Shown: positions 46,271 through 58,882, counted from the first letter of the stretch. The stretch: DNA of 64,000 bases from Prochilodus magdalenae (GCA_024036415.1 JAMWET010000651.1:1-64000); one strand, 5' to 3'. Program-made: numbers and translations. Notes: generated by a model not told the origin, from the letters alone.

Positions 46271-48057
46271 GTGGAGGTCTAAAGAGAGGAGGTTCTACTG
46301 ACACTGGAGGAGTAGTTTACCTTGGGGATCTACTTTAACTCGACTACATGGGTTTGATCCCAGTGCTTTTGGGTAAACATGGTGATCTGGTACTGATCAT
46401 GCCTGGCTTGCATCAGTCCCTTTCACTGCAGCTGAAGGTGCCCTCTAGGGCCCCGTCCCCAAGCAAGATAACGGAGCTGAGAGAAATGAACGGAGCCACC
46501 TTGGAAAGAAGAGAAGAGAACAAAGGCTACGCGCCCACATTTAACAGTAAGGCGTCGCTATGACATTTAAGGCTTGGCCTTTACGAAACCGCTGGCATTC
46601 TTCCGCAAACCCGAAGAGTTGACGGAGGCGGAAACAATCAGTCCAGAGTCGCTGTAGCGTTCCTGCACTGTACTCGAGTCAGATAAGCCTGGCTTTGATA
46701 ACCAGAGGCTGACTGATTCAGAGCCTAACTTGGAATTACATACCGATATAATGGTGCCGGTTAATCTCAGAATGTTACAGTGGAAGTCAAGGCAGCACTG
46801 CCACTGATGAGCCTGGCATCATCTACTGAATGCAGGTCCAGAGAAACTGAACACCTCCAAAGCTCATTTTCCATTTGAGTGCTCCTGGTGAATACCGAAT
46901 GACTAATAGTGATGTCCTGGCCGGGATATGATAAGAGGCTCCCGAGTGATCTATTGTCATATTACTGCCACCATCCAGCCATCGATCCCTCATACCATCT
47001 TCGCATACAGCACAGCTTCATCAGCCCTGAGGATTCCACTTCTACTGATGGCCTCGTAAGGTCTCTGATTTATCCCTCTTTGATTTGAATATAGATCTGC
47101 CTCTCATTTTGGCAGCCTCTGTTTTAACCCCTGCCTGTCCCTGAGTATCGGACTGCCCCTAATGGTCTCACACAGTTCCTGCAGATTATGCGGTAGGGAT
47201 ATTGACTAAGGCAGTAAGCAGTATATTGACCATTTGTCCGGTCAGGAAACTACAGGCAGTCGAAACCGAGGTTAATTAATATGATCATTAATCTGACCAT
47301 ATTAATCTGATCATTAATAGTTGGAGTGACACCAGGTGTTCTGGCAAGCTGGTCATCTTGACGCTGACCCTGGTGCTTTTGGTGTATTTCTATTGGCTAG
47401 TTCATTCGGAAAATTTTTAACGGGTAGCTCTTGACGAATATTTACAAAAATTTACCAAAAAATTTAAATTTTTCTTTTTTTTTTTTATCGAGCACCAAAA
47501 TTTTATCAAGCAACAGGACTGCTAGTCAAGCAACACTGCCACACCATGGATTCATGTATTCATGACAATTACAGTAGCATATTACTTTACAGATTAGTAA
47601 TAAGCGTGTAGTAATACAGTAATAATCATGTAACTAATAATAAGTTGTACTAACCTAAAAACCACACGCTAATTTTCTTGTTGCTACTTAATAATAAGTG
47701 AGAAATTGTAGTGGAAACAGTTTCTTAAGTAAATGGAAAGCTAATGTAATAAATTCTAAATACCCATAAAATATTTAATGATAAAATTTTTCATTTGATA
47801 TAAACAGTAATGGACTAATACCAGCAATATCAGTAATAGGCAATACCAGCAATACCTTGTTAACCTCTTAGCAATACCTCCTAACACTAAGTGCAGTGTT
47901 TGGTTGATCAGTGTCTTAGACATGGTCCAGAGTGGGAGGAAGCGGGAAGTAAGTTGGTGTCCCTTGTTATGTATGTGTGGGTATGTAGGTGTCTGTCAGT
48001 TTCTGGGAGTTGAGGATTCAGACGGTTTGTGGACTGAACTCGTAACACCTACACACC
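46271..48057. other. Intron 1 sequence, no gene seen
   Basis: Low-copy and AT-rich after about 47200. A 40-bp Tc1 scrap (CTCACACAGTTCCTGCAGAT) is at 47166. 47440-47490 is T-rich. Confidence 0.55.
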
Positions 48058-48076
48058 AAACACACACACACACGCA

Positions 48077-48114
<38 letters not shown>

Positions 48115-48135
48115 CACGCACACACACACACACAG
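48058..48135. repeat. CA microsatellite
   Basis: (CA)n with CACG interruptions, directly before a MITE copy. Confidence 0.93.
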
Positions 48136-48146
48136 AATATACTAAA

Positions 48147-48385
48147 TATCGTCCAAAGAAAAACAAAATGGCAACTTTACAGGAGAGGCCAAAAACATAA
48201 TTTCATTTGAATGGAAGTCAATGGAATCAGACGTTTTTCCAAGCAGCTTTGGGCCATTTCTGTTTGTCCATTCTTCATAAAAATTTCCACTCAGGGTAAA
48301 CAGCAGCTCATGTGATCAAATGAGGCATAAAAGTAAAAATCAACAAAAATGGAGATACAGGTTTTTCATTGGACAGCGACGATAT
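48147..48385. mobile_element. MITE, CCAAAGAAAAAC family, copy 2
   Basis: Same orientation and landmarks as 29667-29926; ends in TTGGACAGCGACGATATAC. It starts directly after a CA microsatellite. Confidence 0.8.
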
Positions 48386-48420
48386 ACTGTATCAAGTACA
48401 TACTGTATTCTGTATTCAGT

Positions 48421-48637
48421 GGTTGGTGTAGCTCAGTGGATAACACCACTACCCACCAGGGAACCACCACCACATGTGGGAGACTGGGGTTTCAATCCCG
48501 GTCTGGGAGACTACACTGTGCTACACCTATAAGAGTCCTTGGGCAAGACTCCTAACACTACACTGGCCTCCCTGTAATATGATTAACCCTGTAAGTCGCT
48601 CTGGATAAGGGTGTTCGCTACATGCTGTCATTGTATT
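48421..48637 (+). mobile_element. tRNA-derived SINE, best-preserved copy
   Basis: GGTTGGTGTAGCTCAGTGGA (A box) and GGTTTCAATCCCGG (B box) are both well preserved. They are followed by AGACTCCTAACACTACACTG and the tail GTAAGTCGCTCTGGATAAGG. It lies between two copies of a ~245-bp MITE in opposite orientation (48147-48385 and 48681-48926). No functional tRNA cloverleaf is expected. Confidence 0.87.
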
Positions 48638-48680
48638 CTGTTACTGGTGTTCTGGTTGCTACCTCAGTGACTGCCATTGC

Positions 48681-48926
48681 TGCTGTCCAAAGAAAAACAT
48701 GGATCTCCATTTTGTTGATTTTCATTTTGACACCTTGTTTGAACACACCAGCTGCTGTTTACACTGCGTGAAAATCTCATGATGAATGGGCCAACAGAAA
48801 TGGCCCAAAGCTGCTTGGTAAGAAGTCTGGTTCCATTGACCTACATTATATCTAACTTGGGTTTTTGCCGTCTCCTGTACAGTTACAATTTTGAGATACT
48901 TGTTTTTCTTTAGACAGCGGTTATAT
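48681..48926. mobile_element. MITE, CCAAAGAAAAAC family, copy 3 (inverted)
   Basis: Opposite orientation: GCTGTCCAAAGAAAAACATG, then CAGCTGCTGTTTACACTG and GGTTCCATTGACCTACATTA. It faces copy 2 across the SINE. Confidence 0.8.
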
Positions 48927-49261
48927 GCTAGGCTATATGCTAATATGTTATAGGACAGCTTCTTTCCACAACTCTACACACCTTCAGCACTGTGTACTGT
49001 ACATGTCCTGTGTCCCGTTTCCGTATTTAATGCGCTCTATAGTCTGCACTTGTGTTTTTGTGTTTGCACCATCGTCCGGAGAGCTGCTGTGTAGCTTCAT
49101 AGTGCAGTTGTATATAGCTGAAACTGCAACAAAGCCTCTTAAACTTGAACTTGATGAAAACGTGAGCTGTTATCCCCAACAATAAAGTAACTCTGCAAAT
49201 CTGTGTGGCATTGGAGCTGTAAAATAATCCCACAGCACCAAAACCATGATTCACCTGCTGT

Positions 49262-49740
49262 GTATAAGGTGGTAGTTCCTTCAGGCTCCTGCAGATGGCG
49301 CTGCACGAGGATGATGGGGCTATAAATACCTGTGGGGTGTGAGTGATGGGATCCATAGATTGGGAAGAGGTCCTACAGTGCAGGGAGTGTCTCGTTCCAA
49401 TGGCTCCAAAGCAGATGTTAATGATTGGCTAAAAGGAGTGACTGAGCATGTGGGCGTGGCCAAAGACCATAGTGTGAAGGAAGTAGCTGAATCTGCAGGT
49501 GTATGGAAGCAGCGTACGGTCATACGGGTCTACCAGCAGTGGCTAAAATCCCAGCCTACAGTGAATTCTCCTCGGAATGGTGCCAGGGAAGGCGTCCACC
49601 AGATTTGGCCGAACGGACCAATTCTTTAATGGTACAGTGTCTGAACACTGATGTGGCTACATCCAGAAACTCGTCCCGTCCATGCCAAATCCAACCACAG
49701 CCGTTACTGGTGCTTGTGTAGATGTGACGCTATTAGGAAG
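49262..49740 (+). mobile_element. Tc1-like element with HTH (VKEVAESAGV) block, copy 2
   Basis: Same leader (GGTGGTAGTTCCTTCAGGCT) and HTH codons as copy 1 (DHSVKEVAESAGVWKQRTVI, RVYQQW). It differs by a short deletion near 49405. Non-functional. Confidence 0.72.
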
Positions 49741-50689
49741 GTGAGCTTCTCAGTCTAGAACCAGGCTCGGCTCTAGTGGCCATGACTACGGCATGATCCG
49801 GACCTCGGCATCACTGAATGAGCGTGGGATTGCTCCGGAAACTAGAAAACCAGACCAGTTGAAAAACTGCTAGGTAATTACATTCCTGTCTGGGAATATC
49901 TACACGGGGGAGACGAAGACCCCCTGCCGTCCGCAACATCGCTGAGAGCGCATGGCCTGAAACATTCCAGACAGAAACACAGCACATATTAAATTAGAGT
50001 CCTCCAATTACGATAGGAGCTCATTAACACATTACTGTGATGTCTATGGGGAACACCAGACTGTCACTAATTACCCCATTCTTCATTCCACTGCTAAAAC
50101 AGAACCAGCTTACTTCGCTCCAAAGCCGAATACAACAAATTCATTACCAGGCATTGTGCGGGAAACATCTAAGCGCATGCTCCTGCTGGTTCGGTTCGGC
50201 CTAAGCGAGCTTTTATTATGCTCTAAATCACAGGCACTGTGGCTATTTAATGTTCTGTGGCCGGTAATTGGATGCGGGGCTCTTGTATACTGTTTTCTGG
50301 AGAATTGGGGGCCAATTATTCTTCTGTGATCAGACAAACTGTTCCACTGCTTCTCCGCTGGCCCCCACAGACCGCAGGTCCGGCTATCTAACTGATACGC
50401 AACAATTAAACCAGCGGCCAGGCCTTCGGAAATATCAGAGAGGAAAAAATTAACAGAAATTAAATATTTCTTTGATTTAATCAGGCCCTAGAGACTAACC
50501 AGGAGTCTGAGGGTCCGTCTGGAGGAACGGGGTCGTGATAATAAGCATTACGAGGGAGCATGTTAGTTTAGTACTCTGATGTGAGTGGTGTCCTACAGTC
50601 ACTGTGGGCCGTAGACCACCAATGGGCCTTGAAGCACCCATTATTGGTCCATAGGGCCTCATCGCTCTACCTGACTGACCCAACAGCCA
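49741..50689. other. Intron 1 sequence, no gene seen
   Basis: Low-copy. Open frames (50110-50337 minus, 50495-50728 minus) are short and unrecognised. Confidence 0.5.
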
Positions 50690-51290
50690 TGACTCCATGA
50701 GTACCACTGGCAGACGGCTGCACCACACAGGACTACACGCACACAGACCGTTACCACGACTGTCCTTAACACCACGTCACCATCACCAAAGACTGCAGTG
50801 GTGTCGTACCACACTGTCATGGAGTGACTCAGAATGGCAGCGGGTCATCTTCAGGGACGAGTCCCGCTTTAGTCTTGGTGGAGACGCCCAACGAATCCGT
50901 GTGTGGAGGCACCGTGGTCAGCACCAACATGAACGGTTTGTTGTCACACGTCTAGAAGACCTGGCGTCACTCCACCTCCACCCCTACCGCACCATCTGTA
51001 GGAACTGTGTGAGGATGTTCAAGCTGCATGGGATGGATTATCACAGGACTCCATTAGGAACCTCTACAGCTCCATACCGAGACGTCTGGCGTGTTGGGTT
51101 AGCGAACACGGCGGCCCGACGCCATACTGAGAGACAGACTTCTGTATGTGTAGCTCAATAAATATTGATCATATCAGTCTAAATGTATCATCAGTTATTG
51201 ATCCTGGTCACCTTCATCTTCCTTCCCAACAGCACCGCACTCCCACACCTCCTTCTGGGTGCAGCTGTTCTGTTTGATGATGAGTGTACA
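50690..51290 (+). mobile_element. Tc1-like element, best-preserved 3' two-thirds
   Basis: From about 50700 the plus strand carries TTGRRLHHTGLHAHRPLPRL-like codons, then EWQRVIFRDESRFSLGGDAQ, RIRVWRHRGQHQHERFV (first catalytic-domain block), HLHPYRTICRNC and, after a frameshift, the C-terminal LQELCEDVQAAWDGLSQDS and RRLACW. The 3' tail with CTTCTGTATGTGTAGCTCAA ends at TTCTGGGTGCAGCTGTTC and GATGAGTGTACA. The N-terminal HTH is missing. Confidence 0.84.
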
Positions 51291-51299
51291 TAGGGTAAC

Positions 51300-51420
51300 T
51301 ATGCTGTGCTGCACCAATAAGAGTTATATTGGCCAAGACTCCCAACACTACCTTCCCCTTACCTGTAAGGTAGTGGCTCTGGATAGGAGCGTCAGCTAAA
51401 GCCCCGAATGTAAATGTAGA
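51300..51420 (+). mobile_element. 5'-truncated SINE fragment
   Basis: Only the middle and tail remain: AAGACTCCCAACACTACCTT, then GTGGCTCTGGATAGGAGCGT and an AATGTAAATGTA end. It follows directly on the Tc1 at 50690-51290. Confidence 0.7.
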
Positions 51421-52084
51421 CCTGGTAGATGTAGAGGTGGTTCCTGAAACTGACATGATTGTTAAAAATGACCTGCTAGAGCTCTCAAAGCCCAGAACAC
51501 GTGCAGGCTGGAGATGAATCATGGAGCAAATACTCCACCTTTGATTAATGACACTGCTTTGTGCCAGTGAAAGGAGCAATGATTCGAGTGTAGCAGTTGA
51601 AACAGCTTTAGTGCACAAAGCATACGCCTACACACGATTTCACATTCCTGCAATACGGAAACAGACGTCCAGAGCGGCTTCATGTGGAACGCTCCCCTCT
51701 GGAGAAACCTACTGAGTCATTACCGTGGTGGTGATGGAAACCAGACGTCTGAACCGAACACCTGAACACCTGAACACCTGAACAAGCAGACCATCATGCT
51801 CTCCTGCACTCCAGCATTTGTCTGTTTATACGGCACTGAGCGAACTGACTAAAAGACTGTGCACCCCTATAACCCCCTTTTAACTGTTACTGGGATTCTC
51901 GCTGATTTTGATGACCTGACCACAAATCAAGCTACTCTGACCGACTGTGTTTACAGATCTACCAGTTTATTAAGGTACGGCTAGGGTTAGCACATAGCAG
52001 CGCTACATGTTTTCCATTACAGGAATCTCAGTGTAGATGGCTTTGCCTGAGTGGATGCTGCATTCTAGTAATTATCTAGAATCT
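51421..52084. other. Intron 1 sequence, no gene seen
   Basis: Low-copy stretch with a small ACACCTGA triplication near 51762-51783. Confidence 0.55.
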
Positions 52085-52189
52085 ATCTATCCATCCATCC
52101 GTCCATCTATCTGTCTGTCTGTCTGTCTGTCAATCTATCCATCCATCTATCCATCCATCCGTCCATCTATCCATCCATCCATCCATCCG

Positions 52190-52243
<54 letters not shown>

Positions 52244-53182
52244 CGTCCGTCCGTCCGTCCGTCCGTCCGTCCTTTCAACTATCCATCCATTCATCCGTCT
52301 ATCCATCCATCCATCTATCCATTCACCCGTCTGTCCGTCCATCCATCCATCCATCCATCCATCCATCCATCCATCCATCCATCCATCCGTCCGTAAGTCT
52401 ATCAATCCATCCATTCATCTATCTGTCTGTCTGTCAAGCTATCCATCCATCTATTTATCCATCCGTCCGTTCATTCATCTATCCATCCATCCATCCGTCC
52501 GTCAGTCCAACCATCCACCTGTCCATCTGTTCGTCCATCCGTCTATCCATCCATCTATCTGTCTGTCTGTCTGTCAATCTATCCATCCATCTATCCGTCC
52601 GTTCGTCTATCCATTCATCCATCTATCGGTCCAACTATCCATCCATCTATCCATCCACCCATCTGTCTGTCCGTCCGTCCGTCTGTCCATCCATTAATCC
52701 GTCCGTTCGTCTATCCATCCATCCATCTATCCATCCATCCATCTATCCGTCCGTCCGTTCGTCTATCCATCCATCCACCCATCCATCCATCCATCTATCC
52801 ATCCGTAAGTCTATCAATCCATCCATCCATCCATTCATCTATCTGTCTGTCTGTCTGTCAATCTATCCATCCATCTATTCATCCATCCGTCCATCCATTG
52901 ATCTATCCATCCATCCATCCATCCGTCCGTTAGTCCAACCATCCATCTGTCCATCTTTCCGGCCATCCATCTATCCATCTATCTGTCTGTCTGTCTGTCA
53001 ATCTATCCATCTATCTATCCATCCGTTCGCCTATGCATTCATCCATCTATCCACTTATCTACCCATCCATCCGTCCTTCCATCCATCCATCCATCTATCC
53101 ATCCGCTCAACTGTCTGTCCGTCCGTCTGTCCATCCATCCATCCATCCATCCATCCATCCATCTATCTATCTATCTATCCTC
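52085..53182. repeat. Compound tetranucleotide array (ATCC/GTCC/ATCT/GTCT)
   Basis: About 1.1 kb of CATC/CGTC/TATC/TGTC-type units. Blocks such as CATCTATCTGTCTGTCTGTC, AATCTATCCATCCATCTATC recur about every 290-430 bp, so longer segments were duplicated too. The 119-codon frame of S/I/P/Y repeats is an artefact. Confidence 0.95.
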
Positions 53183-53988
53183 TCTCCAGCACACAGTTTT
53201 TAGATCTGCTCCAGTTACATCTCGGCACAGTTCGGATGTTGTCAAATCATTACCAGGAAAACATTAAGGCTGTCTTTCCTTCATAACCAGTACTAATCAC
53301 CAGGATAGGATTCCCCGTTAAATCACAGTAAAGAGGGGGAATATGACGAGTGGTCTTCAGAAGTGCTGATCTGAACATTCCCCCTCAGCTCATTACTCTT
53401 CAGGTTCTGCATAAACACGGTGCAAATCCTCCTCATGGCCTCCGCCGCTCAACTCCTGCAAGATTTATGGGCGTGTGGAGCGCGGTATTGACCAGCTGTA
53501 ATAATGAAAGGCCATGCGATGACTCCGCAGACGTTACGTGTGCAGGTGAAACATGGCCACATTACCACATCGACTTGGGGCTCCGCTCTCGTTACGAGCA
53601 GCCCTCATTATCTCCCGCATGCCAGCGAGCGCTAATGAATGCACGCTCACAGAATGATTAGAGCCTCTCTTTGGTAAATGTCAGTTGTGATGTGGTCATG
53701 AAAGCGATGGATGGACCTTTGTCACTCAGTGAAAAGGTTCAGAGCTCAGACGGCTGGTGATGTGCTTTTGCAGCTCTCCACACAGCAACAGCACCGCTCT
53801 GTGTGTCAGCGTGCGGGCATCTGAGACGACGGGGACGGCGGAGCGAGGCACGGGCAGCGAGGCTCTTGAGCCATCAGTGCTGTAGTGTTTCAGGTTTAAA
53901 GGAACAGTCCAGAGAGACCACAGGGACTCGCAGTTTAACCCGGGTTGGGTTCACAGTGACATGAGAGCTTGAAGCTCATTAGGACATT

Positions 53989-54023
<35 letters not shown>

Positions 54024-54131
54024 ACACTCACAGTGCCAAACATCTGGTCTGAAGCTCCATTTAAGAGACACTGAGTCAAAACTGTTCCAGCTGTCTGAAG
54101 ATTTGAATGCCTTTTAAACAGGAGAGCCTGT
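53183..54131. other. Intron 1 sequence with short (ATC)n
   Basis: Low-copy, somewhat GC-rich around 53400-53870. (ATC)n at 53991-54022. No exon recognised. Confidence 0.55.
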
Positions 54132-54378
54132 AATTGTCTAAAGAAAATCACGTATCTCCATTTTCGTTGGTGTTTAGTTGTATGCATCGTTTGAACACAG
54201 CAGCTGCTGTTTACACTGTGTGAACAGTCCATGATCAACAGACCAACAGAAATGATCCCAACCGCCTGGAAAGACGTCTGGTTCCATTGACTTACATTAC
54301 AGTTCAATCAGGGTTTTGGCCTCCCCTGCCAAGTTCCCTTTAAGGAGATATAAATTTTTCCTCTGACAGGGATGATAA
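54132..54378. mobile_element. MITE, CCAAAGAAAAAC family, copy 4 (inverted)
   Basis: TTGTCTAAAGAAAATCACGT to CCTCTGACAGGGATG, with the GCTGCTGTTTACACTGTGTG centre. An (ATC)n run lies about 110 bp upstream. Confidence 0.75.
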
Positions 54379-54754
54379 TAATTATGTCATCTAAGGCACT
54401 CAATCATTTCTAATCGTTACTGAATCATTTATAGCAGTTAGCTAATAGTTCATATTAGATACTGAATAATGATTTATAATATACACTAAATAATTAGTGG
54501 AAGTTACTAACAAAAATAATAGTAACTAAATTATTTATTGTAGTCACAGAAGAATGATAATTTCCCTAGTAGTGCATACTAGATACTAAATAATTCATAG
54601 TGGATAAAGAATAATTCATATTAGATTCTAAATCATCTGTAGCAGTTACAAAAAAAGTAAATATGGAATAACTAATAGAATTGACCTAATAATTTCTATT
54701 AGCTTCTAAATAACTTATATTAGATACTGAATAATTCTTAGCAGGCAGTTACTG

Positions 54755-56097
54755 ATTAACTCATAGCAGATACAGAACAGTTCATATTAGATACTGAACA
54801 GTTCACATTAGATACTAAAAAATTCAAAGTAGATACTGAATAACTCATAATAGATACTGAACAATTCATAATAGATACTGAATAATTCATAATAGATACT
54901 GAACAATTCATAGTAGATACTGAGAAATTCACAGTAGATACTGAATAATGCATAGTAGATACTGAATAATTCATAATATATACTGAATAATTCATAATAG
55001 ATACTGAATAATTCATAGTAGATACTGAATAATTTATAGTAGATACTGAATAATTCATAGTAGATACTGAATAATTTATAGTAGATACTGAATAACTCAA
55101 AGTAGATACTGAATAATTCATAGTAGATACTGAATAATTCATAGTAGATACTGAATAATTTATAGTAGATACTGAATAACTCAAAATAGATACTGAATAA
55201 TTCATAGTAGATACTGAATAACTCAAAGTAGATACTGAATAATTCATAGTAGATACTGAATAACTCAAAGTAGATACTGAATAATTCATAGTAGATACTG
55301 AATAATTTATAGTAGATACTGAATAATTCATAGTAGATACTGAATAATTTATAGTAGATACTGAATAATTCATAGTAGATACTGAATAACTCAAAGTAGA
55401 TACTGAATAATTCATAGTAGATACTGAATAATTTATAGTAGATACTGAATAATTCATAGTAGATACTGAATAATTTATAGTAGATACTGAATAATTCATA
55501 GTAGATACTGAATAACTCAAAGTAGATACTGAATAATTCATAGTAGATACTGAATAACTCAAAATAGATACTGAATAATTCATAGTAGATACTGAATAAC
55601 TCATAGTAGATACTGAATAACTCAAAGTAGATACTGAATAATTCATAGTAGATACTGAATAACTCAAAGTAGATACTGAATAATTCATAGTAGATACTGA
55701 ATAATTCATATAGTAGATACTGAATAATTCATATAGTAGATACTGATTAATTCATATAGTAGATACTGATTAATTCATATAGTAGATACTGAATAATTCA
55801 TATAGTAGATACTGAATAATTCATAGTAGATACTGAATAATTTATAGTAGATACTGAATAATTCATAGTAGATACTGAATAATTCATAGTAGATACTGAA
55901 TAATTCATAGTGGATACTGAATAATTCATAGTAGATACTGAATAATTCATAGTAGATACTGAATAACTCAAAGTAGATACTGAATAATTGATAGTAGCTA
56001 CTGAATAACTCAAAGTAGATACTGAATAATTCATAGTAGATACTAAATAATTCAAAGTAAATACTGAATAATTGATAGTAGCTACTGAATAATTCAT
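54755..56097. repeat. 21-bp satellite, about 60 copies
   Basis: The unit is GATACTGAATAATTCATAGT plus one base, 21 bp, with common variants AACTCAAAGTA and AATTTATAGTA. Variants alternate in blocks, suggesting multi-unit amplification. A stretch at 55705-55805 has 23-bp units (TTCATATAGTA). Because 21 is a multiple of three the minus strand shows long open frames of MNYSVST repeats, with no sign of being genes. Confidence 0.96.
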
Positions 56098-56184
56098 GTT
56101 AGATAAGAAGTCCTACGTTAACTAAACAATAAGCCAAGTTTTTAATGTAATAAGTAAAATAAGCCCAAATTATTACAGTTATGA

Positions 56185-56325
56185 GAAATTAGATACTGAA
56201 CAGTTCATATTAGATACTGAATAATGCATAGTAGATACTGAATAATGCATAGTAGATACTGAATAATTCATAATAGATACTGAATAACTCATAGTAGATA
56301 CTGAATAATTCATGTTAGATAATAA
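56185..56325. repeat. 21-bp satellite, second block
   Basis: Six or so further units after a 90-bp spacer. The spacer sequence (AACTAAACAATAAGCCAAGT) recurs after this block at about 56335, so spacer plus array was duplicated. Confidence 0.88.
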
Positions 56326-56756
56326 GTCCTAAGGTAACTAAACAATAAGCCAAGTTTTGAATGTAATAAGAAAAATCAGCCCAAATTATTACAGTTATGA
56401 GAAAGCAGCTTCCTGTTCATAGATAGCCAGTATGACTGATCACTCTCGAGATATTTTAAAAGGTGGAAAACTCTCCGGTAACTACAGGAACAACATTACT
56501 ACTGGAGGACTACAGGTACAGACCTGGTGAAATACCTGTGGAATTAACCAGGTAAGATATAAACACAGTTACTGCGGTCTGATGCTGCGTTCAAGAGGAA
56601 GCTGTAAACAGCACTGCTCACAGGAGTACATGCCTGAGTCTCTCAAACTTTCTTAGTTAGATGCCAAATGTTCCAGCCAATCATCCGTGTTTCAAAGGTA
56701 CTTTATAAGATTACTGAAATTCTTCAAAAATGTTAAGGTATATAATACTATATATA

Positions 56757-57276
56757 CAGGGGTTGGACAATGAAACTGAAACACCTGGTTTTAGACCACA
56801 ATCATTTATTAGTATGGTGTAGGGCCTCCTTTTGCGGCCAATACAGCGTGATTTGGGCAGCCATGGTTTTATTTTTTGGATACAATCCGGGTTAGCACCC
56901 GAACATCCCTTTCAGACAGCTTCCTCTTGCGTCCACAGTTAATCCTGTTGGATGTGGTTCGTCCTTCTTGGTGGTATGCTGACATTACCCTGGATACCGT
57001 GGCTCTTGATACATCACAAAGACTTGCTGTCTTGGTCACAGATACGCCAGCAAGACGTGCGCCAACAGTTTGTCCTCTGGTATGTCACCCATAATGTTGT
57101 GTGCATTGCAGTACTTGAGCAGAACTGTGCTCTTACCTGCTAACTGAACCTTCACACTCTGCTCTTACTGGTGCAATGTGCAGTTAATGAAGATTGGCCA
57201 CCAGGCTGGTCCAATTTAGCCATGAGACCTCCCACACTGAAATGACAGGTGTTTCAGTTTCATTGTCCAACCCCTG
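56757..57276 (-). mobile_element. Intact non-autonomous Tc1-type element with perfect terminal repeats
   Basis: 520 bp, with perfect 31-bp inverted ends starting CAGGGGTTGGACAATGAAAC and TA dinucleotides on both flanks, as expected for Tc1/mariner target duplication. Reading the minus strand from about 57100 to 56870 gives the N-terminal DNA-binding half of a transposase (ASLCDVSRATVSRVMSAYH, GRKRKLSERDVRVLTRIV), after which the catalytic half is deleted. It therefore has binding-domain codons but cannot encode an active enzyme. It lies in gulp1 intron 1. Confidence 0.9.
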
Positions 57277-58480
57277 TACATTTACTATATAAATCTATGT
57301 TCTGCAGGTCAAAGTCCTCATAGATCAATGATAGTTTGGAGAAGATCAGGATCTCAAACGTATTTTGAAAATGATGGAGACATACATGCAGAATAATTAT
57401 ATAAATATATATTCCCCAGAGAAAGTAGATAGTAAGCCATCATCGGTATTCTCTATATAACTCAGAATGCTTGTGCACGTTCACTGGAGGGTGTGGAGAG
57501 TGAACGAAATGACTGTGTGTGTGGTAGACATGGCGGTGACCTCAGCTCCCATCACCACTACAGGACAGAGCGATGTCTGTAGGTCACTCTACAAAGAACC
57601 CTTCACACCACACCACTCTGAGTGACTGATGATCAGAGATGAGGGGTTTCTGTTGGTCCATTCATCATGAAGGGTGCTGTGTTCAAATGATGCATCAAAG
57701 TAAAATTATAGAAAAAGTTAGATGCATGGTTTTTATTGGACGGCGATGACATGTGACCTGTCCAGGATGTTTCCTGGCTTTCATCCAATAAGCACAGGGA
57801 TAGCCTAACACTACTCCTCCTCCACCAAACCCCATCACAACCCAACACCCCCCCCCGCCACACCACTCCATGGTTACAACAGGAGAATAAACGAATGAAT
57901 GCATGAATGGATGAATGAATGCTTACATGAACTAAATTCATGAATGAATGAATGAATGGATGTGCCACACAATGCCAACATCGTAATGAACATACTGTGT
58001 CCTCATTACTATGAAACGGCATCATGTGGCAGGAATGTGACATGCGACAGCTTCACCGGAGCAATTCCACATCATCTGCCTTTCGAACCTGAATCAGGCA
58101 CCGAGCTGGAAAAGGAAGAAAGCTCCTCTGATCCGGAAATCAGATCCCTGATCGAATCGAACTAACCCAGACAGGGACAAGAGGCACCACGCCGAGATTC
58201 CAGCAGTTTACTCAGGGACACCTGGGGTCCGGACACGGTTTGGACTCGTCATCAGAAGTCATTAATTCATTTAGAAGAGAGGGGGCGGGGCAGGTGCTGG
58301 TGAACACAGCAAACTGGTCGCCTCCAGAACGTACGCCATGAAATAAATAAATCAACAGGTCGAGGAGGAGACAGAGAGGCTGGCCTGCCAACGCTGCCAG
58401 TGACGAATGAGAATGGGAAAAGGGGACAGGGAGAGAAGGAGGGGGAGGGAGAGGGAGAGAGAGGTGTGATGGGAAGAATA
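57277..58480. other. Intron 1 sequence around a half MITE
   Basis: Low-copy, with a GAAT-rich run at 57893-57958 and the MITE half at 57640-57748. No exon recognised. Confidence 0.5.
57640..57748. mobile_element. MITE, CCAAAGAAAAAC family, half copy
   Basis: Only the 3' half remains: TTCTGTTGGTCCATTCATCA to TTTTTATTGGACGGCGATGA. Confidence 0.65.
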
Positions 58481-58490
58481 TGATGGGAAG

Positions 58491-58553
<63 letters not shown>

Positions 58554-58637
58554 AATGTGTTGGGGCAGAGGGAGATCACGAGAGAGCGAGAGAGAGAGTG
58601 AGAGAGAGAGAGAGAGAGAGACAGAGTGAGAAGAGAG

Positions 58638-58668
<31 letters not shown>

Positions 58669-58703
58669 TGTAATATAAAGACAGAGATAGATGTGATGGG
58701 AAG

Positions 58704-58763
<60 letters not shown>

Positions 58764-58838
58764 GTGTTGGGGCAGAGGGAGATCACAAGACAGCGAGAGA
58801 TAGATTGAGAAGAGAGAGAGAAAGAGAGAGAGAGAGAA

Positions 58839-58882
<44 letters not shown>

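Noticed and set aside
48421..48500. Functional tRNA gene
   Set aside because: A- and B-box-like motifs are present, but the sequence continues into a SINE tail and has other copies in the window; no good cloverleaf is apparent.
50697..51161. Host gene from the 154-codon open frame
   Set aside because: It contains VIFRDESRFSLGG and RVWRHRGQH, diagnostic of a Tc1 transposase; it is a truncated transposon copy.
54756..55709. 317-codon open frame of MNYSVST repeats
   Set aside because: Translation of a 21-bp AT-rich satellite. No flanking coding sequence and no splice context.
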